From a virus, in the IMG/VR virus record IMGVR_UViG_3300004770_000109, positions 1 through 24,510 of that record: DNA of 24,510 nucleotides; one strand, given 5' to 3'. A program made the position numbers and the translations under genes. This document shows, in pieces, positions 7,213 through 15,263 of this stretch. Numbering within the stretch: the first letter of the stretch is position 1; every line of letters starts with the position of its first letter. Under the pieces are notes generated by a model. It searched no databases, had not been told where the DNA came from, and saw only the letters and a program-made list of their open reading frames with translations.

Positions 7213-7343
7213 GATCCAAACCTATTATCTCTCTTGATCATCCATCTTTTCCCACATAAAGCACAGAACAATTCAACCCGTAGGTTCTGGGAATAAACTC
7301 TATCAACGAATACTCGTCCTGTACATTTTTTACAATTAAGCAT
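7158..7343 (-). CDS. Small zinc-ribbon protein
   Basis: A 61-aa protein with two cysteine pairs, CKKC (C4, C7) and CALC (C27, C30), separated by 19 residues containing alternating hydrophobic positions. This is a typical zinc ribbon, as used for nucleic-acid or protein binding. The C-terminal half is basic. It overlaps the next gene by 55 nt, which is long, but the intact zinc motif argues the reading frame is real. The start codon is ATG, with only a weak ribosome binding site. Function unknown. Confidence 0.75.
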   Translation of the reverse strand: MLNCKKCTGRVFVDRVYSQNLRVELFCALCGKRWMIKRDNRFGSWVARQEEIVQHAYGISI

Positions 7344-7358
7344 TATTTAATTGTCTTG

Positions 7359-7655
7359 TTACTTAGCTGCCTTTGCAAGTGCCTTTTCAGCATCTGACTG
7401 TGCTGCTGCGACAACATTAGTAAGTACTGCTGCTTCTGGTGCAGACAAGTGCTCTTGCTTTGTTAGTTTTGCAACCAAACCACGAGGGTTAACCTTTGCA
7501 AGAACTGGACCAATAACACCATAAAGTGCTGCAAATGCAACGTGCTTTAGGTTATGGTTTGCGACACCACCACGCTGCCAAAGAATGACTGCTGCTGATG
7601 CTGTTGCGTATACGTAGTGCTCAACTAGAGTCTTCTCTGAGTTTGTTATCTTCAT
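7359..7655 (-). CDS. Alanine-rich small protein of higher GC, possibly membrane-associated
   Basis: A 98-aa protein I cannot name. Two moderately hydrophobic stretches are visible (YATASAAVILW, residues 15-25, and HVAFAALYGVIGPVLAKV, about 38-55), followed by an Ala/Lys-rich helical tail ending in KALAKAAK. GC content is near 47% against 33-38% in neighbouring genes. It has a perfect AAGGAG site 6 nt before ATG and a TATAAT box 50 nt upstream, suggesting high expression from its own transcript. A holin-like or small virion protein would fit, but the hydrophobic segments are short and nothing proves either. The higher GC mainly reflects many Ala codons and may also reflect transfer. Confidence 0.8.
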   Translation of the reverse strand: MKITNSEKTLVEHYVYATASAAVILWQRGGVANHNLKHVAFAALYGVIGPVLAKVNPRGLVAKLTKQEHLSAPEAAVLTNVVAAAQSDAEKALAKAAK

Positions 7656-7719
7656 TTTGTCTCCTTATAGTTAGGGGTATATGTAGGACTTGAAACCTTT
7701 TTATTATAAATTTTTACAT
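7656..7719 (-). promoter_or_regulatory. Leader with TATAAT box and strong RBS for the Ala-rich protein
   Basis: Minus-strand TATAAT lies at 7703-7708, predicting transcription from about 7696 and a 40-nt leader. The leader ends in AAGGAG (starting at about 7667), 6 nt before ATG 7655. No convincing -35 is seen (the expected place reads TTTTCG). The whole gap between two genes is only 64 nt. Confidence 0.45.
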
Positions 7720-8523
7720 TCATACCGAAAATAATTTCCCATCAACTACACATGTGTAGTCACGAGAAATTTCCACAATTTGTACATGAGGATGTTGACC
7801 ATTCTCAATATGTGCAATTGCGAAACCTTTTTGCCAGTCATGATTTTGTGTGTAATTCATACCTGCAGACTTTTCATCACACATATGACCGATTTCATAT
7901 CCACGAAGAATTCTTCCATTTGTTTCTAGTGGGAGTTCATATGTAACAAAATGTGAAGCAATTCTATGTGAATGTCCTCTGATTAAAGATACTTGAAGAT
8001 CAAGGACATCTTTTCTGACTGCCCCCGAATCAGCAATTGAAAGTCCATGGTGAACGTGAATATCTCCAAATCGTTGCTTAGGCAACTCATTGTAATAGAT
8101 ATAATCATATCCAAGTGAATCTAAAGACCACAAAGATTCTGGTGTTATATCAGCAAGATATTCTGGAAGCTTTTTATCTAAATAATCAAAAATTCTAATA
8201 TCGTGATTTCCCAAAGCTGAAAACAACTGTGCTTCTGGCAACATTTCACGGGTCTTTGCATAAAAGTCTCTTGCACCTTTTGCTTCATGTCGCATCATTG
8301 GAACAATTAAATCTTTGCTATCGTTCTTATGAAGTTGCATAAATTCTGCAGATCTTCCTTCTGTATATTTGCTATAACAGGCTTGATCATCTGTGTCTCC
8401 AAGATAATCAACAACATCTGGTTTAAACCATTTCATGACTTTAAACCAAAGTTCAATGGCCTTGTCATCTTGATACGGAAATTGCTGATCAGATGATAGC
8501 ATCCATTTTAAATCATTACTCAT
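7720..8523 (-). CDS. Calcineurin-like metallophosphoesterase
   Basis: Metal-dependent phosphoesterase of 267 aa. The motif series is nearly complete: SDQQ (D12; the family's usual DxH has Gln at position 14), GDTDD (D43), GNHD (N106, H107), HVHHG (H159) and GHSH (H184, H186). Enzymes of this superfamily act on phosphomonoesters, cyclic nucleotides or nucleic-acid phosphodiesters; the substrate here is unknown. Phages often carry them among DNA metabolism genes, and here it lies between tail and replication genes. It has its own TTGACA-TACAAT promoter and AAAGGA ribosome binding site. Gln in place of the first-metal His is seen in related phage sequences and need not abolish activity. Confidence 0.9.
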   Translation of the reverse strand: MSNDLKWMLSSDQQFPYQDDKAIELWFKVMKWFKPDVVDYLGDTDDQACYSKYTEGRSAEFMQLHKNDSKDLIVPMMRHEAKGARDFYAKTREMLPEAQLFSALGNHDIRIFDYLDKKLPEYLADITPESLWSLDSLGYDYIYYNELPKQRFGDIHVHHGLSIADSGAVRKDVLDLQVSLIRGHSHRIASHFVTYELPLETNGRILRGYEIGHMCDEKSAGMNYTQNHDWQKGFAIAHIENGQHPHVQIVEISRDYTCVVDGKLFSV

Positions 8524-8548
8524 ATAATCCTTTGTCTAGGTTTAGTTA

Positions 8549-8578
8549 ATTGTAGCGTATTGTATTAGTTTCTGTCAA
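8549..8578 (-). promoter_or_regulatory. Sigma70-type promoter of the metallophosphoesterase
   Basis: Minus-strand TTGACA (8573-8578), a perfect -35, is followed after 18 nt by TACAAT (8549-8554). Transcription would start near 8542 and the gene's ATG is at 8523, leaving a leader of about 18 nt that carries AAAGGA. The -35 overlaps the stop codon of the HNH gene. The architecture equals that of the promoter at 9758-9787. Confidence 0.78.
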
Positions 8579-8835
8579 GCAACATGTGCTTTATTATGCT
8601 CTATTCTTGAACATAAAAAAAGATTAATTAACCTATTATCCATCTTATTTTCATTGATATGATGAATGGTTTCCCAATCTTCTATAATTCTATTTAATTG
8701 TTTTTCTATTATAAGGCGGTGTTCATAATACCAACCTTTAAAATTTTTAGGATGTTCTGGTACTTTTACTAAAACATAACCTTCACGGCTTATTTTCCTA
8801 TCCCGCTTAGTCCAAGCTTTGATAGGTTCGTACAT
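8575..8835 (-). CDS. HNH homing endonuclease
   Basis: Free-standing HNH nuclease, 86 aa. The beta-beta-alpha metal site is visible: EHR (H39), IHHINENKMDNRLINL (H58, H59, then N67 and N71) and a final H80/H84. YVLVKVPEHP and WYYEHRLIIEK are typical of the HNH_3 family. The start overlaps the stop of the preceding gene by one base (TAATG), and the stop codon is inside the -35 of the next promoter, so the gene fits precisely between two functional units, as expected for a selfish insertion tolerated by the phage. The small size suggests a minimal nuclease with no extra DNA-binding domain. Confidence 0.9.
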   Translation of the reverse strand: MYEPIKAWTKRDRKISREGYVLVKVPEHPKNFKGWYYEHRLIIEKQLNRIIEDWETIHHINENKMDNRLINLFLCSRIEHNKAHVA

Positions 8836-9215
8836 TATGCTGTTGCAGTTCCATTCACAATATAATAAATTTGAGTTACAGCTACACTAGTTGAAATTTG
8901 CCATCTTGAACCATTTGTAGAACTAACCCAACAACTAACTGGTTTTGATGCAGAGTTATATGCTGTAAAAGTTGCTGAAGTTACTGTTTGTATTCCATTT
9001 ACTGGAATTGCCATTTCAAAAAGTTGCGATGTTCCGTTTGCTTTTATAACTCCACCAGCAGTTTTTGTAATAACTGAACCGCCACCTTGATCAGTTGAAG
9101 CTTGTGTAATACTATCAATTGTTGCTTGCTGTTGATTAATAGCATTAACCAATTGAGAAATAATGCTGTAATCAATAACTGCATTGTCTTGTGGTAATGT
9201 TAAATTTGTTGTCAC
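8835..9215 (-). CDS. Small structural-looking protein
   Basis: Not confidently identified; 126 aa. Residues 15-45 form a helix likely to trimerise (DYSIISQLVNAINQQQATID), followed by a Gly-rich turn and a beta-rich C-terminal half full of Thr, Ser and Val (TSQLFEMAIPVNGIQTV and on). This helix-plus-beta-sandwich pattern is typical of small tail or fibre accessory proteins. The start is GTG at 9215, sharing GTGA with the stop of the upstream gene, with GAGGGAGA 9 nt upstream. Its neighbours are of unknown function and it lies close to the fibre gene. Confidence 0.75.
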   Translation of the reverse strand: MTTNLTLPQDNAVIDYSIISQLVNAINQQQATIDSITQASTDQGGGSVITKTAGGVIKANGTSQLFEMAIPVNGIQTVTSATFTAYNSASKPVSCWVSSTNGSRWQISTSVAVTQIYYIVNGTATA

Positions 9216-9610
9216 TCTATTGGATCTCCCTCTTCATGGACAAGAATTTCTTTTTGTCCCGCATCAATAACCGCTGTATTCATCCATTCTAGCACATCTG
9301 GGCTTATAATGTGACGACGTTTTGAATCGCTTATAAGATATATTTTACCATCTGAGACGTCTTTAACCAAAGACCCGTCTCTAAAACCTAATGTTCCCGA
9401 CATCAATAATTTACTAATCATAATTTCGTTAGTTTTTATTGCAGGCAAAGACCAAGAGAGCATGGCTCTCTCAGATACAAGTTTAAATTTTTTGTTACCC
9501 TTGATATAAAAATAACCCTTCTCGGTATGAGCAATTAATCCACTTGGGATAACAGGGTTATATACTTTATTCGGCGGGCTTTTCTTCAACAGCTTGATTA
9601 GAAAATTCAT
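9212..9610 (-). CDS. Protein with two similar YLI-KRRHI-type repeats
   Basis: 132 aa, function unknown. Two segments resemble one another: residues 22-53 (PSGLIAHTEKGYFYIKGNKK and on to LSW) and 78-110 (DGSLVKDVSDGKIYLISDSK, then RRHIISPDVLEWM). Each has the order Gly-Ser/Leu strand, a short turn, an aromatic-aliphatic strand, a basic KK/KRR cluster and a Ser plus Leu-Trp helix. Similar short units, with DGKxYLI and KRRHI, occur in surface-associated proteins of bacteria and phages. It starts inside the end of the 55-aa gene, with a 44-nt overlap, and ends in GTGA with the next gene. It may be a virion accessory protein. Confidence 0.75.
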   Translation of the reverse strand: MNFLIKLLKKSPPNKVYNPVIPSGLIAHTEKGYFYIKGNKKFKLVSERAMLSWSLPAIKTNEIMISKLLMSGTLGFRDGSLVKDVSDGKIYLISDSKRRHIISPDVLEWMNTAVIDAGQKEILVHEEGDPIE

Positions 9611-9734
9611 TTACTTTTTCTGATAGTTGTGTTATCTCTGCACGATATACTGCAATTTGTGTTTCATATTGTGATACAATTTCGCCTATACGTTGTTGTA
9701 AGGCAGCAATTATTAATTCAACTTTTTCAGTCAT
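9567..9734 (-). CDS. 55-aa coiled-coil protein
   Basis: A short gene with ATG at 9732-9734 and TAA at 9567-9569. The product (MTEKVELIIAALQQRIGEIV and on) is one long helix with heptad-like hydrophobic spacing (V5, L7, I8, L12, I16, V20, Y23) up to about residue 45, ending in VEEKPAE. It could trimerise or cover an oligomer, like small phage tail or lysis accessory proteins. Evidence that it is real: a very good promoter (9758-9787), an AGGA site 5 nt before ATG, and a start immediately after the fibre gene. Function unknown. Confidence 0.78.
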   Translation of the reverse strand: MTEKVELIIAALQQRIGEIVSQYETQIAVYRAEITQLSEKVNEFSNQAVEEKPAE

Positions 9735-9757
9735 TATAGTCCTATTCTCTTTTGTTT

Positions 9758-9787
9758 ATTGTAGCAGCTAATTGTTTAAACTGTCAA
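9758..9787 (-). promoter_or_regulatory. Sigma70-type promoter ahead of the accessory genes
   Basis: Minus-strand TTGACA (9782-9787) and TACAAT (9758-9763) are separated by 18 nt, exactly as at 8549-8578. The -35 is inside the last codons of the fibre gene. Transcription from about 9751 gives a 17-nt leader to ATG 9734. It would express the 55-aa, 132-aa, 126-aa and HNH genes separately from the tail operon. Confidence 0.75.
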
Positions 9788-12700
9788 ATTTAGATTTAAG
9801 TATATCTATTTTATTAGACAATTCCTGAATTGTTTTTTCATGATCTTGAATTAACGATAACATACCAGGAATAATATATTTAGGATTCCAAGTTTCAGGT
9901 TGTCCATTTAATGTATCAACCGCAATAGGATAAATAGCTTGCATTTCTTCAGCAATAAAACCTGGTACTGATTTTGATAAACGAGCATCATCATTATCTA
10001 AATAATCTTTTTTATAGGTAAATGAACGAACAGGAATTTTTAATAAAGCAGAAGGATTAAGTCCAGAAATTGTTTTTATATCAACAATGTTTTCTTTATA
10101 TCGTTCAGATGATGAAGAATAGCGAGCAATATATCCGCTGCTAGAATTTATAAATAAATTTGGAGAGCTAGTTGTAGTAGAAGCGCCTGCAGTGCCAATT
10201 AAATATGTTGAACCTGTTACAGATAAACTACTTGAAACTTGTCCACTTGTATTAATTATAAAATTACTATTACCAAAAGTAGCACCACCAGCTATAGTTA
10301 AATCATTTGAGGCACCCGTGACTGTTTGAAAAGCTTTTGCCAAAATGCTTTTGGAAGTCCAAATAGAATAAACCGCACCTTGCGGACCACTATTAGTTGC
10401 ATATATCTCTACAGTATCTGCACTGTTTTGAAGACCCCAACTAGTAAGGGTGAATCCACCAATAGTTCCAGAAGTTGCTGATATATCACCAGTTAAATTT
10501 AAAGTTGATCCATCCCAACTTAATTTTTGTGTTGAACCGTTTCCAACTTTAAAATTATTTGAGTACCATTGATTGTTTGAATCTATGTTTACGGAGTTTG
10601 CAGTAATGCTTCCTGATATAACTGCGCTTGATGCATGTAATGTTCCATCTGCTGTTACATAGAAATTATTTGAAGTTGATCTTGCTCCTGAACTTCCCGC
10701 CCAAAATACAACATCTGAAGAACTATCTAAATTTGGAGTAGCAATACCAGAGCTATATGTTGAACTAGAGGCAGATATATATACATTAGATTGATCTAAC
10801 TTTAATGTTCCATGACCAGTTGTTTTAGATATACCAGCTGAATTAACACTCCACCCGCCAATATATGCAGCATTTGTTACAAACAAGCCTGTTGTTCCAT
10901 CAATTGTTGTAATTCCCTTTGTAGACGGGCTATTAAATATAAGACCTGAATTATTTAAGATAAATGATTGAACACCTGTAGCTACTGCTTGTGCAGATGT
11001 AGAAACTGAAGATATAGATGCAGTATTAGTATTTGTTGCAATTGTAAACGTATCTGTTGTAACTGAAGAAATTGTAAATATACCAGAATATTGTATTGGC
11101 AATATACCAGAAATTGCAACAACATCTCCAGCAACAAATGTATGTGAATATGCTGTATAGACCGCACCGCTACTTCCATTTGGTGTTACTGCATAAATAT
11201 TTTTAACTTTTAAATTGCTTGAATATAATGACCCACCCAGGGAAAGGTTTCCATTAATTGAACCACTGCTTGCTGTTACAGTTCCAGAAATTATTGCATT
11301 TGTTGCAGTTAAAGCTCCAGTTCCGTCTACTGTAAATGTATTGCCAGATGAAATAAGTATTGGAGTTATAACTCCATTTGATACAGATCCTATTCCAGTA
11401 CCAGTTACTGTAAATGTTGTTGGTGTTGGAACAGATTCAATAGCTTTATTTGTTATGTTATATCCTGATGTCATTCCAGTTATGCTAATTAATTGTCCTA
11501 CAACTAAGCCATGTGCTGAAGTAGTAGTATATGTCATAACCCCGCCAGTTGCAGTTGCGTTGACTCCAGTTATTGTTCCACTACCAACAATTGATATATT
11601 TTTTGCCAGTACGTTTCCAGTAGGGGTTACGCTAAAACTAGCATTGTCTGATGAATTGCCAGATGTGGTTGCTCCAGCCCAAAAAGAATATTTGCCTGTT
11701 GCTGATAAACCAACATAATTACTTGCAGATCCAAGTGTGTTTTGTATTTGTGTTGAGTTAATAGACCAGTCTGCAATTTTTGCATTTGTTGTTGAAAAAG
11801 TATAACCACCACTTCCAGCATTTGAAATTATTGATGTAGTTGGTGCGGCATTAGTTGTTGCTGATCCATCATATGCAAATATTCCAGAGTATGAATTATT
11901 TCCTGTATTGTAATATGAATCTACTCCTAGGAGTATTCTTGCTCCAGTTGATGCTGATGCTCCTACATAAATTGCTCCTGCCGTTCCACCTACTTGAACC
12001 GCAGAATTAATTAAAGATGTTGTAGGATTAATTGGTGTAAATAAACTGCTTCCTGTTGTAGATGGAAGAGAACGATTTCCAAATAAATCATAGTAAACTA
12101 CAACCAAGTATGTCGGAGCATAAAAAGTTGAATATATATTTGCTGGATTAGATCCTGAATAAAGCAAAGCATTTATTTTATATGTACCCGTAGCCCCACT
12201 ACCGCTAAAATTAGATGCGACAATAGATCCAGAGCTGTACGTTGACAAAGTTAATGTATATGTGGGACCACTACCAGAAACTGCAGAAACAAAAGTATTT
12301 GAAGGTATATTGCTTCCAGTAATTGTATAGCCTAAATATAAACTTGGAGAAATTGTTAATCCATCTTCATTTAAAAAATTAGTTAATGTTACAGTATTAG
12401 TTCCAGCAGCTCCTCCTGAAGAATAAGTTGCAGTCATGTAATCTGGAAAATTTGAAGATAATTCTGAAGTGGTCCATGTATAATATTGGCCATAAACTTC
12501 AAGATATGCTGCTGTTGTATTTGAAAAATCAGACGAAACTACAAATCCATTTACTGATGCACTTATTGATGGACTTGGGGTTATTGAAGTAATTGTTGAA
12601 TTTCTTGAAAATGAAGCAATAGATTTTCCACCACTTCTAATTCCTGAAGAATTTACAGATATTAATGTTCCAGATAATGTGGAATAATATGCTCCAAGTT

Positions 12701-14318
12701 GTGAATAAATGTTTGCGGAAGATATTGTAAATGATTGTGATGTGTTGCCAGTTCCGTCTAGATTTAAATAAAAATAACCACTAGAAGAACCAGATATAAG
12801 TTTTGCAATATAACTAATTCCAGAATACTGAGCTGTTCCTCCAGTTGCTGATCCAGTAGTAGTTCCACTCATTGAAAAAGATGTTGAAGAAATTACAGTA
12901 ATGAGTCCAGTTGCATTATAGCCAGATATTGACATGCCAGTTATTTTAATTTGATCTCCAGAGGCAAATCCATGAGGTGTGCTTCCAGAGCTATAAACCA
13001 TTGAATTGCCACTAGTGTTTGTGGCTGTTATTCCTGATATGTTATAAACAGTTAAACTTATATTTACATCATTTCCGCTTCCACTATTTGAAAATGAACC
13101 AGATACAGAATTTACTTCATTTGGAGCATTAGTATTAATGGTAACTGGTGAATTTGGAGTTACTGAATATACTGAAGACCATCCATTTGTCCCGCCTAAA
13201 ACATCTACAAAACTTGCTGATACCCATCTTGTATTTAAATCTGAGGTAAGTACTGAAACTGGATTTACTGTGCCTTGATTAACAACATTAAAGTTTGTTG
13301 AATTCCATGATGTAGCTGAAATAGTTGATTCTGAAATCTGCATTGATTGAAAATTTGGATCTGAAAAAATAGTTGATGGATTTGCTGTAACATTATATCC
13401 ATTATTAATTGGAGTAACACTTAAAGAAGTTGGAATTGCAAGTGGGCTAACATAAGTTGCTCCTGTTATTGGAGAAGCAGCTAAGCCTAGGTTTCCAAAT
13501 GTGTCTTGTGCAACAACAGAAATGCTTGTAAAAACAGTTTGAGGAACTCCAAATATAGATTTATTTAATGTTGGAGTTAAAACATATGATTGTGATGGGC
13601 TTGATGTATTTGCTTTTACAAGTACTGTTTTTGTATTACCTCCCGCCGTAAGAGATAAAATAAAAGTTTGTGTGTTTTGATTTGAATAATTTCCAGCTGA
13701 GATTGCTGTTGTATCAAATGTCCAAGATATTGTTAAATTTGTTGAAGAATTCCAATTACTTGCTAGACTTGAAACTGCCCCTGGTTTTAATATTTGAGAT
13801 CCTACTAAAGCTCCAGCAATATCTGAACCTTTTGCAGACCATGAACCATCTGAATACCAATAATTATATGCATTTATATATATGCCATCTTTTCCAGTAT
13901 TATTAACATTGGGTCCAATTTGGACTGTACCTGCTGTTACTGTTCCCGCAAAATATGCTTTTCCTGTTGCAGAATCAATATAAAATTGTTTTGTTCCATT
14001 TGCAAATCCAGCAAGTCCTGTACTATTTAATACAACTCCAGTTCCGCTAACTGATCCATTAATTAAATCAACTTGTCCAATATCGGCTGGAAAATCTCCT
14101 GCAAATAAAGATCCACCACTTAATGATATATCTGTACCATAATTTTTTGTTTGAAAATTACCACCACTTGCTGAAACTGCTGGTGTTGAAATTGCTAACG
14201 CTGGTGAGTAAGGAGATGTATGTAGTTTTCCAGATGGGTCTGTGTACGTTGCAAACACCATAATTGTATAATTTTCATTTGGCGTTAATCCTTCAACTGG
14301 TAAACTTTCGGTTGCCAT
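9768..14318 (-). CDS. Tail fibre with C-terminal S74 autoprocessing domain
   Basis: 1516-aa virion protein, likely a trimeric receptor-binding fibre. Residues 1-45 look like the second half of an Fn3 domain (GLTPNENYTIMVFATYTD and SPYSPALAIST) without a first half. Residues about 50-1300 are Ser/Thr/Gly/Asn-rich beta repeats. They include three copies of a module with the pattern HGF-GD-IxITGM-YN-TT (about 424-498, 909-988 and 1038-1114) and repeated WSxNS...FWAG...VTxxG units (about 846-916 and 1149-1243). The C-terminal intramolecular chaperone is of the S74 family: S1403, R1406 and K1408 give the S-x-x-R-x-K dyad motif, followed by GFIAEEM and a helical end. It would trim itself after trimer folding. 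ATG 14318 is preceded by AGGA. Confidence 0.9.
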   Translation of the reverse strand: MATESLPVEGLTPNENYTIMVFATYTDPSGKLHTSPYSPALAISTPAVSASGGNFQTKNYGTDISLSGGSLFAGDFPADIGQVDLINGSVSGTGVVLNSTGLAGFANGTKQFYIDSATGKAYFAGTVTAGTVQIGPNVNNTGKDGIYINAYNYWYSDGSWSAKGSDIAGALVGSQILKPGAVSSLASNWNSSTNLTISWTFDTTAISAGNYSNQNTQTFILSLTAGGNTKTVLVKANTSSPSQSYVLTPTLNKSIFGVPQTVFTSISVVAQDTFGNLGLAASPITGATYVSPLAIPTSLSVTPINNGYNVTANPSTIFSDPNFQSMQISESTISATSWNSTNFNVVNQGTVNPVSVLTSDLNTRWVSASFVDVLGGTNGWSSVYSVTPNSPVTINTNAPNEVNSVSGSFSNSGSGNDVNISLTVYNISGITATNTSGNSMVYSSGSTPHGFASGDQIKITGMSISGYNATGLITVISSTSFSMSGTTTGSATGGTAQYSGISYIAKLISGSSSGYFYLNLDGTGNTSQSFTISSANIYSQLGAYYSTLSGTLISVNSSGIRSGGKSIASFSRNSTITSITPSPSISASVNGFVVSSDFSNTTAAYLEVYGQYYTWTTSELSSNFPDYMTATYSSGGAAGTNTVTLTNFLNEDGLTISPSLYLGYTITGSNIPSNTFVSAVSGSGPTYTLTLSTYSSGSIVASNFSGSGATGTYKINALLYSGSNPANIYSTFYAPTYLVVVYYDLFGNRSLPSTTGSSLFTPINPTTSLINSAVQVGGTAGAIYVGASASTGARILLGVDSYYNTGNNSYSGIFAYDGSATTNAAPTTSIISNAGSGGYTFSTTNAKIADWSINSTQIQNTLGSASNYVGLSATGKYSFWAGATTSGNSSDNASFSVTPTGNVLAKNISIVGSGTITGVNATATGGVMTYTTTSAHGLVVGQLISITGMTSGYNITNKAIESVPTPTTFTVTGTGIGSVSNGVITPILISSGNTFTVDGTGALTATNAIISGTVTASSGSINGNLSLGGSLYSSNLKVKNIYAVTPNGSSGAVYTAYSHTFVAGDVVAISGILPIQYSGIFTISSVTTDTFTIATNTNTASISSVSTSAQAVATGVQSFILNNSGLIFNSPSTKGITTIDGTTGLFVTNAAYIGGWSVNSAGISKTTGHGTLKLDQSNVYISASSSTYSSGIATPNLDSSSDVVFWAGSSGARSTSNNFYVTADGTLHASSAVISGSITANSVNIDSNNQWYSNNFKVGNGSTQKLSWDGSTLNLTGDISATSGTIGGFTLTSWGLQNSADTVEIYATNSGPQGAVYSIWTSKSILAKAFQTVTGASNDLTIAGGATFGNSNFIINTSGQVSSSLSVTGSTYLIGTAGASTTTSSPNLFINSSSGYIARYSSSSERYKENIVDIKTISGLNPSALLKIPVRSFTYKKDYLDNDDARLSKSVPGFIAEEMQAIYPIAVDTLNGQPETWNPKYIIPGMLSLIQDHEKTIQELSNKIDILKSKFDSLNN
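10975..13045 (-). repeat. Three divergent copies of an about 75-residue beta module in the fibre gene
   Basis: Protein-level repeat units lie at about 12825-13045 (HGFASGDQIKITGMSISGYN), 11355-11590 (HGLVVGQLISITGMTSGYN) and 10975-11205 (HTFVAGDVVAISGILPIQYS). Each is followed by a strand rich in S/T ending in FSMSG, FTVTG or FTIAT. Boundaries are estimated by eye. Copies are too diverged at DNA level to be recent duplications. Confidence 0.65.
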
Positions 14319-14324
14319 TTATTC

Positions 14325-15263
14325 CTACAACAACTCTACATAATATTCTACATCCAAAGGGATGTTTGGATTTTTAGGAATTGGTGTTGATAAAACTGAT
14401 TTACTGACTATTGATTCTTCTGTTGAAATTTCATTTGCGCTTACAACTTTTATTGCATCAAGCGTAAGAGATGCACTTGAATCAGTTGCAACTTGAATTT
14501 GAGTTATTGCGCTAAAATTTATAACTGAAGTATAGTTGCTGCTGGATGTATTTTGATCAAAAATTTGTGATAAAACTGAATAACCAGTGTTATTTGTTGT
14601 GGTAAACAATATGTTTTGATTTTTTCCTGAAACATCAGTTAGGGTAACAGTAACTATACCCGCAGATGTATTAAAAGCTAATAATTGAAGTGAATCAACA
14701 TTTGTATAATTTGTAAAGCCTATTGATAAATTAGAATTTAAATATGTTGTGCTTGAAGGAATATTAATTGAATTTGAACCAATTCTTGGAGAATTATATC
14801 CTTGAGGAATAAAACTATTTGTAGTTACTGAGCCTGATGTTGCATTCCAATACGTTAAGTTTGAAAAATCTGACAATATAAAATTATTTCTTGTTGAAGT
14901 TGAAAAACCAGTACTTGTTACTGCATATAATCCAACCTCATAAATATTAGCATATAGATCAGTTGGAAATGTTGCTCTTACAACTATTAAATCTGGATCA
15001 ATGGTTGTTGCTGATATAAAGCTTTTTAGTGTTACTGGTTGCCTGGAAGTTTCAAAATTTAATTGTGTATCTGAAATTGCTGGAGAACCGCCCGATATAT
15101 TTGTTGGCATTGCACCTATTGCCATATCTGCTGCCCAATTTTGTCTTGAGCCAGACAAGTACTCTAAAATCATCTTACGACCATTAGTTGTAATAATGTT
15201 TTTTGATCTTCCAATTTCTAATCCGTTTTGTTTAAATACGTATGTACCTTTAAATTGTGACAT
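14325..15263 (-). CDS. Minor structural (tail-associated) protein
   Basis: 312 aa, probably a virion component. The N-terminal third (GLEIGRSKNIITTNGRKMIL, then LRxx/ATFPTDLYANIYEVGLYA) resembles the start of phage tail appendage proteins in which a conserved beta domain attaches to the tail. The remainder (residues 120-310) is a Ser/Thr/Asn-rich beta region with a jelly-roll-like pattern. No catalytic motif is visible. Its start overlaps the stop region of the upstream Fn3 gene by 14 nt, and it ends 6 nt before the fibre gene, so it belongs to the same operon and very likely the same structure. Confidence 0.78.
   Translation of the reverse strand: MSQFKGTYVFKQNGLEIGRSKNIITTNGRKMILEYLSGSRQNWAADMAIGAMPTNISGGSPAISDTQLNFETSRQPVTLKSFISATTIDPDLIVVRATFPTDLYANIYEVGLYAVTSTGFSTSTRNNFILSDFSNLTYWNATSGSVTTNSFIPQGYNSPRIGSNSINIPSSTTYLNSNLSIGFTNYTNVDSLQLLAFNTSAGIVTVTLTDVSGKNQNILFTTTNNTGYSVLSQIFDQNTSSSNYTSVINFSAITQIQVATDSSASLTLDAIKVVSANEISTEESIVSKSVLSTPIPKNPNIPLDVEYYVELL

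Noticed and set aside
11215-11718. 167-aa open frame on the plus strand inside the fibre gene
   Set aside because: It is opposite a Ser/Thr/Val/Gly-rich coding stretch, which tends to leave the antisense frame open. It has no ribosome binding site and the product is a Val/Pro/Ile-rich low-complexity sequence.
9768-14318. Diversity-generating retroelement target in the fibre gene
   Set aside because: No reverse transcriptase gene or template repeat was seen, and the fibre ends in an S74 chaperone rather than a variable C-type lectin domain.
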